From Wigglesworthia glossinidia (GTDB lineage: Bacteria > Pseudomonadota > Gammaproteobacteria > Enterobacterales > Enterobacteriaceae), in contig JAVBJL010000009.1 of the NCBI GenBank assembly GCA_030827005.1, positions 167,182-231,181 of the forward strand: a DNA stretch of 64,000 nt, in the 5' to 3' direction. Both the position numbers and the translations under genes were made by a program. The first letter of the stretch is position 1; every line of letters starts with the position of its first letter. Shown piece by piece: positions 19,437-28,779 of this stretch. The notes beneath the pieces are model-generated. The model was not told the origin of the DNA and did no database searches. It saw only the letters and a program-made list of their open reading frames with translations.

Positions 19437-19827
19437 AACAAGTAAGATCCTATGACTTTTTGAGAAAACTATTTTTATATCTATAAATATTTATTTTAAA
19501 AAATTTTATCATTATAAGAATGAAAATAAGATAATTTTCTAAATTATTAGATTTTTTGATTGTTCAATAATTATGTAATATTTTTTTAACTAAAATTAAA
19601 ATATTTAAATATACAAATTATATTTTATTGCTATATAATTAAATTGATAACATTTAAAAATGAAACTAATTTTAAAAAAATTATATTATTTATCATAAAT
19701 AAATTTTAATAATTATTTAATTTTTTTAAAAAATTATTGATTTATATTAATAATTTATAAAAAAATCGGCTTATAAAAAATTAATTAAATTTATATAAAT
19801 TTACTTATTTTAGTAAAATAATTAAAT
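19437..19827. other. Divergent intergenic region between leuS and rsmE
   Basis: 391 bases, almost pure A/T, between two genes that point away from each other. It must hold promoters for both operons, but the composition makes any -10 match uninformative. No open frame, tRNA or stable hairpin is seen. Confidence 0.5.
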
Positions 19828-20556
19828 ATGCATATATTTAGAATATATACTCCACAAATATTAAATTTAAATAAAATTATTATTTTATCCGACCAATCTA
19901 CGCATTATTTAAAAAATGTTTTAAGAATTACTATAAAAAACTTAATTATATTATTTAATAATGAAAATCAAGAATTTTTAGGAAAAATTATAAAATTTTA
20001 TAATAATATGACGTATATTTTTTTAATAAAAAAATTATGTAATAACACCGAGTCTCCACTTAAAATACATCTAGGGCAAGTAATATGTAATAGAAAAAGC
20101 ATGGAGTATATTATTCAAAAATCTGTAGAGCTAGGAGTATTTCAAATCACTCCATTGCTTTCAGAATATTGTTATAAAAAAATAAAATTTAGTCAACTTA
20201 AAATTAAAATTGAACGTTGGAAAAAAATGATTATTTTTGCTTCACAGCAATGTGGACGCAAGTATTTATTGCAAATTAACCAACCCTTATCTATCATAGA
20301 ATGGTGTGAAAAAAAAAATGATATTTTAAAAATTTATACAGATCCTAAAGCAAAAAATAGAATTAATGATATTTATGGTCATCATAGTAAAATAAGATTA
20401 TTAATTGGTCCAGAAGGAGGGTTATCGAAAAAAGAACAGGAATATATTATAAAAAATAATTTTTATACTATTAAAATAGGACCAAGAATCCTGAGAGTAG
20501 AAACTAGCGCTTTATGTGCAATTACATTATTGCAAACATTTTTCGGTGATTTTTAA
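19828..20556 (+). CDS. rsmE: 16S rRNA (uracil-1498 N3)-methyltransferase
   Basis: SPOUT methyltransferase that modifies U1498 at the decoding site of 16S rRNA. The protein is 242 residues (E. coli 243). An N-terminal PUA-like domain contains HYLKNVLRI. The knot motifs are IGPEGGLSKKE (about 193-203) and GPRILRVETSALCAI (about 217-231). The gene contains an A10 run (20309-20318) that is in frame, a useful contrast to the broken runs in lipB and zapE. It is followed after 18 bases by gshB, the ancestral rsmE-gshB order. Confidence 0.96.
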   Translation: MHIFRIYTPQILNLNKIIILSDQSTHYLKNVLRITIKNLIILFNNENQEFLGKIIKFYNNMTYIFLIKKLCNNTESPLKIHLGQVICNRKSMEYIIQKSVELGVFQITPLLSEYCYKKIKFSQLKIKIERWKKMIIFASQQCGRKYLLQINQPLSIIEWCEKKNDILKIYTDPKAKNRINDIYGHHSKIRLLIGPEGGLSKKEQEYIIKNNFYTIKIGPRILRVETSALCAITLLQTFFGDF

Positions 20557-20563
20557 TACCTGT

Positions 20564-20568
20564 AGGAG
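20564..20568 (+). promoter_or_regulatory. Ribosome-binding site that supports a TTG start of gshB
   Basis: AGGAG lies six bases before TTG at 20575. The TTG start gives MIKLGI at the N-terminus, identical to E. coli GshB, whereas the first in-frame ATG (20596) would cut off these residues. Confidence 0.75.
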
Positions 20569-20574
20569 CAAATT

Positions 20575-21555
20575 TTGATTAAGCTAGGAATTATTATGGA
20601 TCCAATTTCGTCTATTCAAATAAAAAAAGACACAAGCTTTGCAATTATGTTAGAAGCGCAAAAAAGAAACTATGTTTTATACTATATGGAATCTAATGAT
20701 ATTTTTTATAGTAAAGGTGAAATTTATGGAAATACTAAAATTATTTCTGTCAAACAGGATCCAAAAAATTGGTATAAATTTAATCAAAAAAATACTATTA
20801 ATTTAAAATTATTAGACGTTATTTTAATGAGAAAAAATCCACCATTTGATTTACAATTTGTTTATATAACGTATATATTAGAATTTTTATATAAAAATGA
20901 TGTTTTAATCATTAATAATCCCAAAAGTTTAAGAGATTATAATGAAAAAATATCTACTTTATCTTTTAAATATGCTCCTAAAACATTAATTACTTGTAAA
21001 AAGCAATCTATCTATCTATTTCAAGAAGAAGTCGGAGATATAATTTTAAAACCACTAAATAATATGGGAGGAGCTTCTGTATTTTATTTAAAAAAAAATG
21101 ATGTTAATACCTCAGTGATTATTGATAACTTAACAAATTATCAAAATAATTTTTGCATGATACAAGAATATATTGCGGATATTATTCATGGAGATAGAAG
21201 AATAATTATTATTAACGGTATTCCTATACCTCGCTGTTTAGTTCGTATTCCAATAGATGGTGAAATTAGAGGAAATTTAGCAGCTGGTGCAATTTATGAA
21301 ATACAAAATCTTAGAAAAATAGATTATGATATAATATCAAGTATTTCTCCTTTTTTAAAGGAATCAGGCTTGATTTTTGTTGGAATAGATATAATTGGAA
21401 ATTATTTAACAGAAATTAATATTACCAGTCCTACTGGAGTAAGAGAAATTGAATCTGCTTATCCTATTTCAATTTCTAGCATATTATTGGATAATATTGA
21501 AAATATTTTAAATAAAAAACATTTTAAAGAAATATCTATTTTTAATAAAATATAA
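20575..21555 (+). CDS. gshB: Glutathione synthetase
   Basis: ATP-grasp ligase that joins gamma-glutamylcysteine and glycine to make glutathione. The protein is 326 residues (E. coli about 315). It starts at TTG, justified by AGGAG six bases before it and by the exact match MIKLGI. Conserved segments are ILMRKNPPFD, the substrate- and ATP-binding KPLNNMGGASVF, the glycine-rich EIRGNLAAGA and FVGIDIIG with TEINITSPTG near the C-terminus. GshA, which makes its substrate, is not in the window. Confidence 0.97.
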   Translation: MIKLGIIMDPISSIQIKKDTSFAIMLEAQKRNYVLYYMESNDIFYSKGEIYGNTKIISVKQDPKNWYKFNQKNTINLKLLDVILMRKNPPFDLQFVYITYILEFLYKNDVLIINNPKSLRDYNEKISTLSFKYAPKTLITCKKQSIYLFQEEVGDIILKPLNNMGGASVFYLKKNDVNTSVIIDNLTNYQNNFCMIQEYIADIIHGDRRIIIINGIPIPRCLVRIPIDGEIRGNLAAGAIYEIQNLRKIDYDIISSISPFLKESGLIFVGIDIIGNYLTEINITSPTGVREIESAYPISISSILLDNIENILNKKHFKEISIFNKI

Positions 21556-21681
21556 ACTTAAATTACAATACTTTTGATTTATATAAAAAAAAAATATTAA
21601 TAATCATTCTTAAAATAATGATAAAAATATATAAATTAAAATATTTAACGGTTTTTTTAAAAACTATATCAACCAACTATT

Positions 21682-22116
21682 ATGATTTTAAACATGACTC
21701 GAGCTAACTTTTTAATAGGATTTGATTTTGGAATCAATAATATTGGAGTAGCAATTGGTCAAACCATCACTCAAACTTCTCAACCACTAAGTTCTATAAA
21801 ATCTATTAAAGGCATTCCAAACTGGAAAATTATTGAAAATTTAATAAAAGCATGGAATCCACAAACTATTATTGTTGGGTTGCCTTTAAATATGGATGGT
21901 AGTATGCAAAATATTGCAGTTCGTGCAAAATATTTTGCACAAGAACTACGAAAAAAATTTTTTATACCGGTAAATATGCAAGATGAACGACTTACTACTA
22001 TAGAAGCAAAATCAATACTATTTGATCTTAAAGGGTATCGTGGATTAAAAAAATCATTAATTAATGCACAATCTGCCGCAATTATTTTAAATAGTTGGAT
22101 ACATAAAAATAAATAA
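21682..22116 (+). CDS. ruvX: Holliday-junction resolvase-like protein YqgF/RuvX
   Basis: RNase H-fold protein, implicated in 16S rRNA 5'-end maturation and in resolving branched DNA. The protein is 144 residues (E. coli 138). Motifs are FDFGINNIGVA with the catalytic aspartate, VGLPLNMDGS and the DERLTT segment. The true start may be the second ATG at 21694, since E. coli has a shorter N-terminus; no clear ribosome-binding sequence decides this. In E. coli yqgE lies between gshB and yqgF; here a 126-base gap replaces it. Confidence 0.95.
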   Translation: MILNMTRANFLIGFDFGINNIGVAIGQTITQTSQPLSSIKSIKGIPNWKIIENLIKAWNPQTIIVGLPLNMDGSMQNIAVRAKYFAQELRKKFFIPVNMQDERLTTIEAKSILFDLKGYRGLKKSLINAQSAAIILNSWIHKNK

Positions 22117-22200
22117 AAATTTCTACTATAAATTAATATATAAATTTTTCTGAAAAAATAAGATTTTTAAAATATTTTCTTAAATGCCCGAACATAATTA

Positions 22201-22842
22201 ATGAAAACAATAAATGCTGATTATTTTATTAAATTTTTAATGAGTGCATATAATTTTGAAGATCTCCCTCTAGATATCGGATGTGAAATCGCTTTTTTTG
22301 GACGATCTAATTCTGGAAAATCGAAAGCATTAAATGTTTTATTTAAAAAAAATAAATTATCTAGAAGCAGTAAAAATCCCGGAAAAACAATGTATATAAA
22401 TGTTTTCCAAATATCTAAAAAACTAAGAATTATAGATCTGCCAGGTTTTGGATATGCTAAAGTTCCAAAAAAAAATAAACTCATAATAACCCAGTTAATT
22501 GAAGCTTACCTTAAAAAAAGGAGATCATTAAAAATTTTAATTTTTCTGGAAGATATTAGGCGTTCTATATCAAATTTTGATAAAAAAACAATAGACCTGA
22601 TGTTAGAAAAAAATATTCATATTCTAATATTGCTAAGCAAATCCGATAAAGTACCGATAAGTTATCGTCAACTAAAATTATTACGATTTAAAAAATTTTT
22701 AAATTTACATGATAAAAATAAAATTTTATCGAAAATTTCTGTTTATAATTTTTCCGCTTTAAGCAGAGAGGGCATCGATTCTGTTAAAAAAAAAATTAAT
22801 TCATGGACTCAAAAAAAAATATTTACTGATTTTAAAAATTAA
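22201..22842 (+). CDS. engB: Ribosome biogenesis GTPase EngB/YsxC (YihA)
   Basis: GTPase needed for maturation of the large ribosomal subunit. The protein is 213 residues (E. coli YihA 210). The G1 P-loop is GRSNSGKS (34-41), G3 is DLPGFGYA (about 80-87), G4 is SKSDK in place of the usual TKADK, and G5 is in FSALSREG. It ends 8 bases before the converging arnT, so the two transcription units meet tail to tail. Confidence 0.96.
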   Translation: MKTINADYFIKFLMSAYNFEDLPLDIGCEIAFFGRSNSGKSKALNVLFKKNKLSRSSKNPGKTMYINVFQISKKLRIIDLPGFGYAKVPKKNKLIITQLIEAYLKKRRSLKILIFLEDIRRSISNFDKKTIDLMLEKNIHILILLSKSDKVPISYRQLKLLRFKKFLNLHDKNKILSKISVYNFSALSREGIDSVKKKINSWTQKKIFTDFKN

Positions 22843-22850
22843 ATTTAATT

Positions 22851-24512
22851 TTAATACTTTAAAAGCACCATTTTTTCGCGTTTAATCATATGTTTTGGAT
22901 TAGGAAAATTTTTTTTTAAGTAATCTAAAGAATTTGAAGTTGGTGTTAATAATATTAAAGCGATAGATTTGTTTTTATTTTGATTAAACCAAGTGTTAAA
23001 ATTATTTTTTTCTATAAATCGATCATGCAAAGAATTTGAGTAACTTAATCCATATTCTAATTCGCCTTTTTTATCAAAAATTATGATATCGCTACGATTA
23101 ATTTGCCAAGCAATTGAGGTAGCCAATCCTATATTATTTGTAACAATAAAATCAGATTTTTTTAAATATTGACTTATTTCATCTAAAAAAATTTGAGGTT
23201 GTTTAGAATAAACAATACGATCTGGAACATAAAATCCAAATAATATAGCAATTCCAACTACACTCATCGCAGTCCATCTCCAGTGCTTTATTCTAAAGTA
23301 CCCAATCCAAATATTTATTAATATCCATATTAAAATACTAATTACGAAAAGTATAAATTTATTATACTCTCTGTAAGAGTAAAGATTAAAATGATACAAA
23401 TTAGGAACAAAATATAACGTGCTAATAATAAGTAGTATAAAAAATCCAAAAACTATATTTAGTAGGGCATTTTTTTTTAATAAAATTTCATTTTTTTTTA
23501 ACGAATTAGAAAAAATATTTTTAGCAATTAAAATTGATATAGGAAAAAAGCAAGGTAAAATATATGTTGGAAGTTTTCCTTTAGAAATACTAAAAAATAA
23601 AAATTGTACTACGATCCAAATTAAAAAATAAAAACTAATTTTATCAATTTTTCTTAAAATCCAAGATTTATATAGTGCCTTAAAAATAAATCCGAACCAA
23701 GGCAATATTCCAATAAATATAACGGGAACATAGTACCAAAAAGAAGCTTTATGTTGGGCGTTATCTCCTAAAAATCTTTGAATATGTTCAATAAAAATAA
23801 AATACCTAAAATAATCTTTTTCTGTAGAAACAACGCCATACATCCATGGAAATACAATTAATATTGCCATAATTAATGATATTAAACTATGCAATAGCAC
23901 TGTTTTAATATATTTCGGGTTAAACATTAACCATGTGAAAATACTTAAAAAAGGAATGACAAATGCGATAAATCCTTTTGTCATAAATCCTATCCCGCAT
24001 GTAATTCCAGATATTAAATAATAAAAAATCTGATATTTTTTAATTTTATATGACTGGATTGCCATCCAAAAAAATACCATAGACGCATTAATCCAAAAAG
24101 ATACAATAGCATCTAGTACGGAGTATGTTCCTATAATATAAACTAAGAGATTAGAAGAAAAAATTATTACTGTACTGTAAGATAGATCTCGGTTTTTCCA
24201 TAAATTTTGAACAAAATAAAACAAAAAAATAGCAGATAAAAATGTAAAAAAAGTTGATCCGAAACGGACTGAAAAATTATTTTTTCCGAAAATTAATTGG
24301 CTAATATTATTAATCCAGTAACCAAAAACTGGTTTTTCAAAATAACGTACATCTAATAAATATGGAATGCTCCAATTTTGATTTTTTAACATTTCTCGAC
24401 TAATTTCAGCATATCTTGTTTCGTCAGGCTGCCATAAATCACGATGATTCAAAGGTATCAAATAATACAGTAAAGTTAAAAAAATTATTATTTTTTTTGA
24501 GTTAATTTGCAT
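22851..24512 (-). CDS. arnT: Lipid A 4-amino-4-deoxy-L-arabinosyltransferase
   Basis: Inner-membrane GT83 glycosyltransferase that moves L-Ara4N from undecaprenyl phosphate to lipid A phosphates, which lowers negative charge and gives resistance to cationic peptides and polymyxin. From the ATG at 24512 it has 553 residues (E. coli 550); an in-frame ATG at 24548 would overlap arnD and add residues that E. coli lacks. The conserved periplasmic loop LWQPDETRYAEISREM lies near the N-terminus. RYFEKPVFGYWIN, the loop EHIQRFLGDNAQHKASFWYY and about twelve hydrophobic segments follow. The C-terminal periplasmic domain is complete. It is the last gene of the arnC-A-D-T cluster. Confidence 0.96.
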   Translation of the reverse strand: MQINSKKIIIFLTLLYYLIPLNHRDLWQPDETRYAEISREMLKNQNWSIPYLLDVRYFEKPVFGYWINNISQLIFGKNNFSVRFGSTFFTFLSAIFLFYFVQNLWKNRDLSYSTVIIFSSNLLVYIIGTYSVLDAIVSFWINASMVFFWMAIQSYKIKKYQIFYYLISGITCGIGFMTKGFIAFVIPFLSIFTWLMFNPKYIKTVLLHSLISLIMAILIVFPWMYGVVSTEKDYFRYFIFIEHIQRFLGDNAQHKASFWYYVPVIFIGILPWFGFIFKALYKSWILRKIDKISFYFLIWIVVQFLFFSISKGKLPTYILPCFFPISILIAKNIFSNSLKKNEILLKKNALLNIVFGFFILLIISTLYFVPNLYHFNLYSYREYNKFILFVISILIWILINIWIGYFRIKHWRWTAMSVVGIAILFGFYVPDRIVYSKQPQIFLDEISQYLKKSDFIVTNNIGLATSIAWQINRSDIIIFDKKGELEYGLSYSNSLHDRFIEKNNFNTWFNQNKNKSIALILLTPTSNSLDYLKKNFPNPKHMIKREKMVLLKY

Positions 24513-24526
24513 TATATGAATTCCGA

Positions 24527-25423
24527 CTATTTTTGGGATATCACCCAACCTTCTCTGCCAGATATTTTTTTACGTATAAATTTACATACTGGAAAATTTT
24601 TATTGTTTTTTTTTATTAATTGACTTAATGTACAAAATTTAATTCCTTCGTTTTTAGCAAGACTTAATAATTCTTTAAATTTTTTTAAATATTTTATACC
24701 CTCTATTTCTGCATGTATAGTATATACTGAGTAATAAGTAGATTGTTGTTTTATTTGATTAATAATAAAAGCGTTATATTCTTTCAATGAAATTTTGTTG
24801 TTAATTATTTCATCAAAAGTTGGCAATGTGACAGGAATTTGCAAAGATCCGTGACTGTTATCAGAAAATAAGGGAAAAAATGGATTTACTCCCCTTACAT
24901 CGCTACTATAAGAAAAATTAAAATCTTTTTGCACCTTTAACGCTAGCTCGCTTGTTTTCCATCCAGGAGCAGCGGAGCATAAAATTGGCTTATTTAATAA
25001 AGATTCTAAAAAACTTTTTCCTAAGCTAAGATGATAAGAAATTTTTTTTTCTTTCCAGATATGGATTGAATTTTGCCAAGAAAAATGATCCCATGCATGC
25101 AATCCAACTTCATGATGACATGAAGTAAGTTTAATATAATATTTACAATTATCTCCTATTTTTTTTCCTTTTCCAATTAAACCACAACGTAAAATGTTCC
25201 ATCCATATGTTGTAATAGGATTGATACGTAGCATTTTAATTAAAAATTTAGGTTTAAATAGTCGCCAAAAATGACGACCCATATTATCAGGTCCAACAGT
25301 AAAAAAAAAGGTAGCTTGTATTTGATAATTATCTAATATTTCTAATAAATTCGGAATACCATATTGGGTCCCTTTTAATGTATCGACATCAATACGTATG
25401 CCAACTTTTTTTTCTTTTTTCAA
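24527..25423 (-). CDS. arnD: 4-deoxy-4-formamido-L-arabinose-phosphoundecaprenol deformylase
   Basis: NodB-type polysaccharide deacetylase that removes the formyl group from undecaprenyl-phosphate L-Ara4FN on the inner membrane. The protein is 298 residues (E. coli 296). Metal and catalytic motifs are RIDVDT (9-14) and HHEVGLHAWDH (about 104-114). FFTVGPDNMGRH, QIPVTLPTFDE, YTIHAEIEG and the C-terminal SGREGW are all conserved. It is 13 bases downstream of arnA. The close match over its full length suggests it is under functional constraint. Confidence 0.97.
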   Translation of the reverse strand: MKKEKKVGIRIDVDTLKGTQYGIPNLLEILDNYQIQATFFFTVGPDNMGRHFWRLFKPKFLIKMLRINPITTYGWNILRCGLIGKGKKIGDNCKYYIKLTSCHHEVGLHAWDHFSWQNSIHIWKEKKISYHLSLGKSFLESLLNKPILCSAAPGWKTSELALKVQKDFNFSYSSDVRGVNPFFPLFSDNSHGSLQIPVTLPTFDEIINNKISLKEYNAFIINQIKQQSTYYSVYTIHAEIEGIKYLKKFKELLSLAKNEGIKFCTLSQLIKKNNKNFPVCKFIRKKISGREGWVISQK

Positions 25424-25436
25424 AAATAAAACCCCT

Positions 25437-27395
25437 TTATAATTGTAAAAAAAATTTAAGCATATAGCTGATGGTGGTGTGAATTGGAATTATGGGATTC
25501 CAATTTAAAATTGTTTTAGCGATGTCAATATTTGGTTTACGATGTTGTATATCCTGATAACCAGAACCATAATAAAGATGACCATCTAGATTTTTAAATC
25601 CACAGAACTTTGGAAAATTTTTTTTTGACGTATATTTTTGAAACATAGATACGATAATTTTTGCTAATTCTAAAATAGAATATTCGTTTTTTGGATTTCC
25701 AATATTAATAATTTTTTGATTACAGTTATTTTTTTTATTTTCTATTATATTAAATAATGCTTCAATACCATCAGAAATATCTGTAAAACAACGCTTTTGT
25801 TTTCCATTATTTATGAGGATAATCGGTAATCCGTGTGCTATGTTAAATATCATCTGAGTAATTACTCTTGCACGATTTTTTTGAGCAATTATAAAACTAT
25901 CTAATCTAGATCCTACCCAATTGAATGGCCTAAAAATCGTAAAAGATAAATTATTTTCTTTTCCATAAGCCCAAATAATACGATCTAGTAATTGTTTAGA
26001 CGAAGCGTATATCCATCTTTGTTTGTTTATTGATCCCGTGATTAAATTAGATTTGATTTCATGAAAGTATTTATCTGTACACATTCCATAAACTTCGGAA
26101 GTAGATGGAAAAATTAATCTTTTTTTATATTTTACACAGTAACGTATAATTTTTAAATTTTCTTCAAAATCTAATTCAAAAGTTTTTATAGGTTCTTGTA
26201 CGTATTCTATAGGTCTTGCAATGGCTATTAACGGCAACACTATATCGCAATTTTTAATTGTACGTTTTATCCAATTAGTACAGCATTTTATATTGCCTTG
26301 TAAAAATTTTATTTGTGAATTATATATAAATTTTTTAATTAAATCTTGTTTCAAATCTAAACCGTATATTTGATAATTACTATTTTTTAATAGACGCTTT
26401 GTAATATGATATCCAATGAATCCATTGATACCTAAAATTAAAATTTTTTTTGAGTTTGATCTGTATATTTTATGTGTATCGATAATAAATTTTTTATTTT
26501 TAATTATTGATAATTTATGTATGTTAACTTTATTATTAAATTCATAATTTGTATATTGTGCAGAAATGATCTTTAACGCTTTAATTTTGCATGATATAAT
26601 AAATGGATTCATGTGTATTATACATCCGGGAAAAATATCATGAATATTATTTATTATTTTTGCTTTCCAAAAAATAATTTTTTTATTATCAAGATAACTA
26701 AACGCTCCCGGCCATGGTTTGCTTAATCCCCTGATAAAATTATATATTTTTTCTGCCGGTTGATTCCAGTCAATCAATCCATCTTCACGAGATCTTTTTC
26801 CAAAATAACTAGAAGAAGAATAATTGCTTGACATTGCATAAATATTTTTATTTAAAATTTCGGGAAGTACGTTATTTAACATATTAAATGCGGCATTACA
26901 CATCTTTTTATGTAAAGATATTGCATCATCTGATTTGTGAATTTTAACTTTTACCTGGGCAATAATTGGTCCGTGATCAATCTTTTCAGTCATACGATGC
27001 AGTGTTACTCCTGTTTGATCTTCTCCATTTATTATTGACCAATTTAATGGGCAGCATCCACGGTATTTAGGTAAAAGAGAGCCGTGTAAATTAAATGCTC
27101 CAAATTTTGGTATACTCAAAATGTCTTTACACAATATATTACGATAATAAAAAGAAAATAAAATGTCTGGATTAATTTTTTTTAAATATATAATCCAAAT
27201 GATATTATTAATATTTATTGGCATAAATACTGGAATGTTATTTTTTAGAGCAATTTTTTTTACAGATCTAAAAAATATATTTTCTTTTTTTTGATCCGCA
27301 TGAGTAATGACACTTAAGATATCATATCCTGATTTTATTAAAGATAATAATCCGATGCATCCAATATCATGATAAGCAAATACGATTGCTTTCAT
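25437..27395 (-). CDS. arnA: Bifunctional UDP-glucuronate decarboxylase / UDP-L-Ara4N formyltransferase
   Basis: Makes UDP-Ara4-ketopentose from UDP-glucuronate (C-terminal domain) and formylates UDP-L-Ara4N (N-terminal domain). The protein is 652 residues (E. coli 660). Formyltransferase catalytic residues N102 and H104 in FNLHGSLLPKYRG and D140 in EKIDHG fall at the same positions as in E. coli. The Rossmann motif GINGFIGYHI opens the decarboxylase domain near residue 325. PSTSEVYG and YASSKQLLDRIIWAYG give the Ser/Glu and Tyr/Lys catalytic sets. The gene is intact. Between its two activities the pathway needs ArnB, which is not encoded in this window. Confidence 0.97.
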   Translation of the reverse strand: MKAIVFAYHDIGCIGLLSLIKSGYDILSVITHADQKKENIFFRSVKKIALKNNIPVFMPININNIIWIIYLKKINPDILFSFYYRNILCKDILSIPKFGAFNLHGSLLPKYRGCCPLNWSIINGEDQTGVTLHRMTEKIDHGPIIAQVKVKIHKSDDAISLHKKMCNAAFNMLNNVLPEILNKNIYAMSSNYSSSSYFGKRSREDGLIDWNQPAEKIYNFIRGLSKPWPGAFSYLDNKKIIFWKAKIINNIHDIFPGCIIHMNPFIISCKIKALKIISAQYTNYEFNNKVNIHKLSIIKNKKFIIDTHKIYRSNSKKILILGINGFIGYHITKRLLKNSNYQIYGLDLKQDLIKKFIYNSQIKFLQGNIKCCTNWIKRTIKNCDIVLPLIAIARPIEYVQEPIKTFELDFEENLKIIRYCVKYKKRLIFPSTSEVYGMCTDKYFHEIKSNLITGSINKQRWIYASSKQLLDRIIWAYGKENNLSFTIFRPFNWVGSRLDSFIIAQKNRARVITQMIFNIAHGLPIILINNGKQKRCFTDISDGIEALFNIIENKKNNCNQKIINIGNPKNEYSILELAKIIVSMFQKYTSKKNFPKFCGFKNLDGHLYYGSGYQDIQHRKPNIDIAKTILNWNPIIPIHTTISYMLKFFLQL

Positions 27396-27418
27396 TATTT
27401 TTCCTATTTTTTGATATT

Positions 27419-28366
27419 TTATTTTTTTTTAATAATGCGATTTATGACATACATAGGGCGTAAGTAAATTTTTTTATATATTTTATAAAAAGTATTTTTA
27501 TATATTTTAAAAAAAAATTTTTTCATTCCAATTAAGCATAAAAAAATTAATATAATTGAATTTATATATTTTTTTATTTGCAATGAAAAATAGTATATAA
27601 AAATTACTACAAATAAAATAAATAGTATAAGTTTAAATCGAATTTTTTTAAAAATTTTTATTTTCTTTGTTATGCTTACAAGCAAACAAGCAAATAAATT
27701 ATATATTAATTGAATTAATTTTATATAAGTATATCTAGAATTTCCAAACTTTCTTTTAAAATGCATCACTGGTATTTCAATGATGCTACGAGTAAACATA
27801 TTTGCTACAATTGGAATAAAAATATTACGAGAATTATAATTTATAATTTTATCTATAATATGCCTTCTATATGCACGTAACATGCATCCATAGTCAGTCA
27901 TATTGTTTCCAAGAATTTTTTTAATCAAATAATTAACGACACGCGAACTAACTTTACGAAATAAATTATCTTGACGATTTATACGAAATGTACCTATTAC
28001 GTCGTAACCTTTCTGAGCTGCATGTAGTAAGTTAGGAATTTCTTCTGGAGGGTTTTGTAAATCTGCGTCTAAAGTGATTACTAAATCTCCATGTGCATAT
28101 AAAAATCCTGCCATAATCGCTGCATGCTGTCCGTAATTTCTATTTAAAAAAATTACTATAATTGATTTGTTAAGTTTAGAAGCTTCTAATTCTAAAATTT
28201 TAGAAGAATCATCATTACTTCCATCATCTACAAATATAATTTCATATTTTATATGTAATGTAGAACAAGTATGTGTGATGCGTTTAATTAATAAAATAAT
28301 ATTATCTTGCTCATTATATACTGGAATTATAATTGATATTTTTTTTATTTTTTTTGATTGCATCAT
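27419..28366 (-). CDS. arnC: Undecaprenyl-phosphate 4-deoxy-4-formamido-L-arabinose transferase
   Basis: GT2 glycosyltransferase that loads formylated L-Ara4N onto undecaprenyl phosphate. The protein is 315 residues (E. coli 322). GT-A features are [12 protein letters not shown], the nucleotide-binding DDGSNDDS and the metal-binding [22 protein letters not shown] and YGCMLRAY also match ArnC. Two hydrophobic segments follow, and the C-terminus [13 protein letters not shown] resembles the E. coli end. The two membrane segments are the least conserved part. It is first in the cluster; in E. coli arnB precedes it. Confidence 0.95.
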   Translation of the reverse strand: MMQSKKIKKISIIIPVYNEQDNIILLIKRITHTCSTLHIKYEIIFVDDGSNDDSSKILELEASKLNKSIIVIFLNRNYGQHAAIMAGFLYAHGDLVITLDADLQNPPEEIPNLLHAAQKGYDVIGTFRINRQDNLFRKVSSRVVNYLIKKILGNNMTDYGCMLRAYRRHIIDKIINYNSRNIFIPIVANMFTRSIIEIPVMHFKRKFGNSRYTYIKLIQLIYNLFACLLVSITKKIKIFKKIRFKLILFILFVVIFIYYFSLQIKKYINSIILIFLCLIGMKKFFFKIYKNTFYKIYKKIYLRPMYVINRIIKKK

Positions 28367-28779
28367 ATATATATAGATACGTTATTATTTTTTTTAAAAT
28401 ACATTTTTTATTTTTATATTTGATAGTTTTACATTCACAAATATTCTAACAAACATACATGTTAAATGTATAAAAATTTTATTTAAAATATTTAAATTAA
28501 TTTTTAAATTTTTAATACTTTTTATTTAAATAATAACTTAAAATACACATGCAATATATGTTAAACATTTCATATTATAAATATGAATATGTTGTGATAA
28601 ATTAATTTTCATTATACTATGTACTAATTATAATTCAATAAAATGTACTTTTTAAAAATTAAACTATTTAATTTTTAAAATAAGCTGATATTTTTATAAA
28701 TTCATATAAATACATATAAAGGATTATATTTATACATTAAATATAACTTTTATATTTAATTTTATTTTGAGGAATAAAA
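28367..28779. other. Divergent gap between arnC and nadA
   Basis: 413 bases without a gene between two divergent transcription units. E. coli would have arnB upstream of arnC. No reading frame or readable remnant of an aminotransferase is seen here. A GAGGA ribosome-binding sequence for nadA lies at the right end. Promoters for both directions must be here but cannot be picked out by eye in this composition. Confidence 0.5.

Noticed and set aside
25437..28366. The arn cluster as recently acquired DNA.
   Set aside because: Its base composition and codon use look like the neighbouring genes and the gene order C-A-D-T is the ancestral enterobacterial one, so vertical inheritance is simpler.
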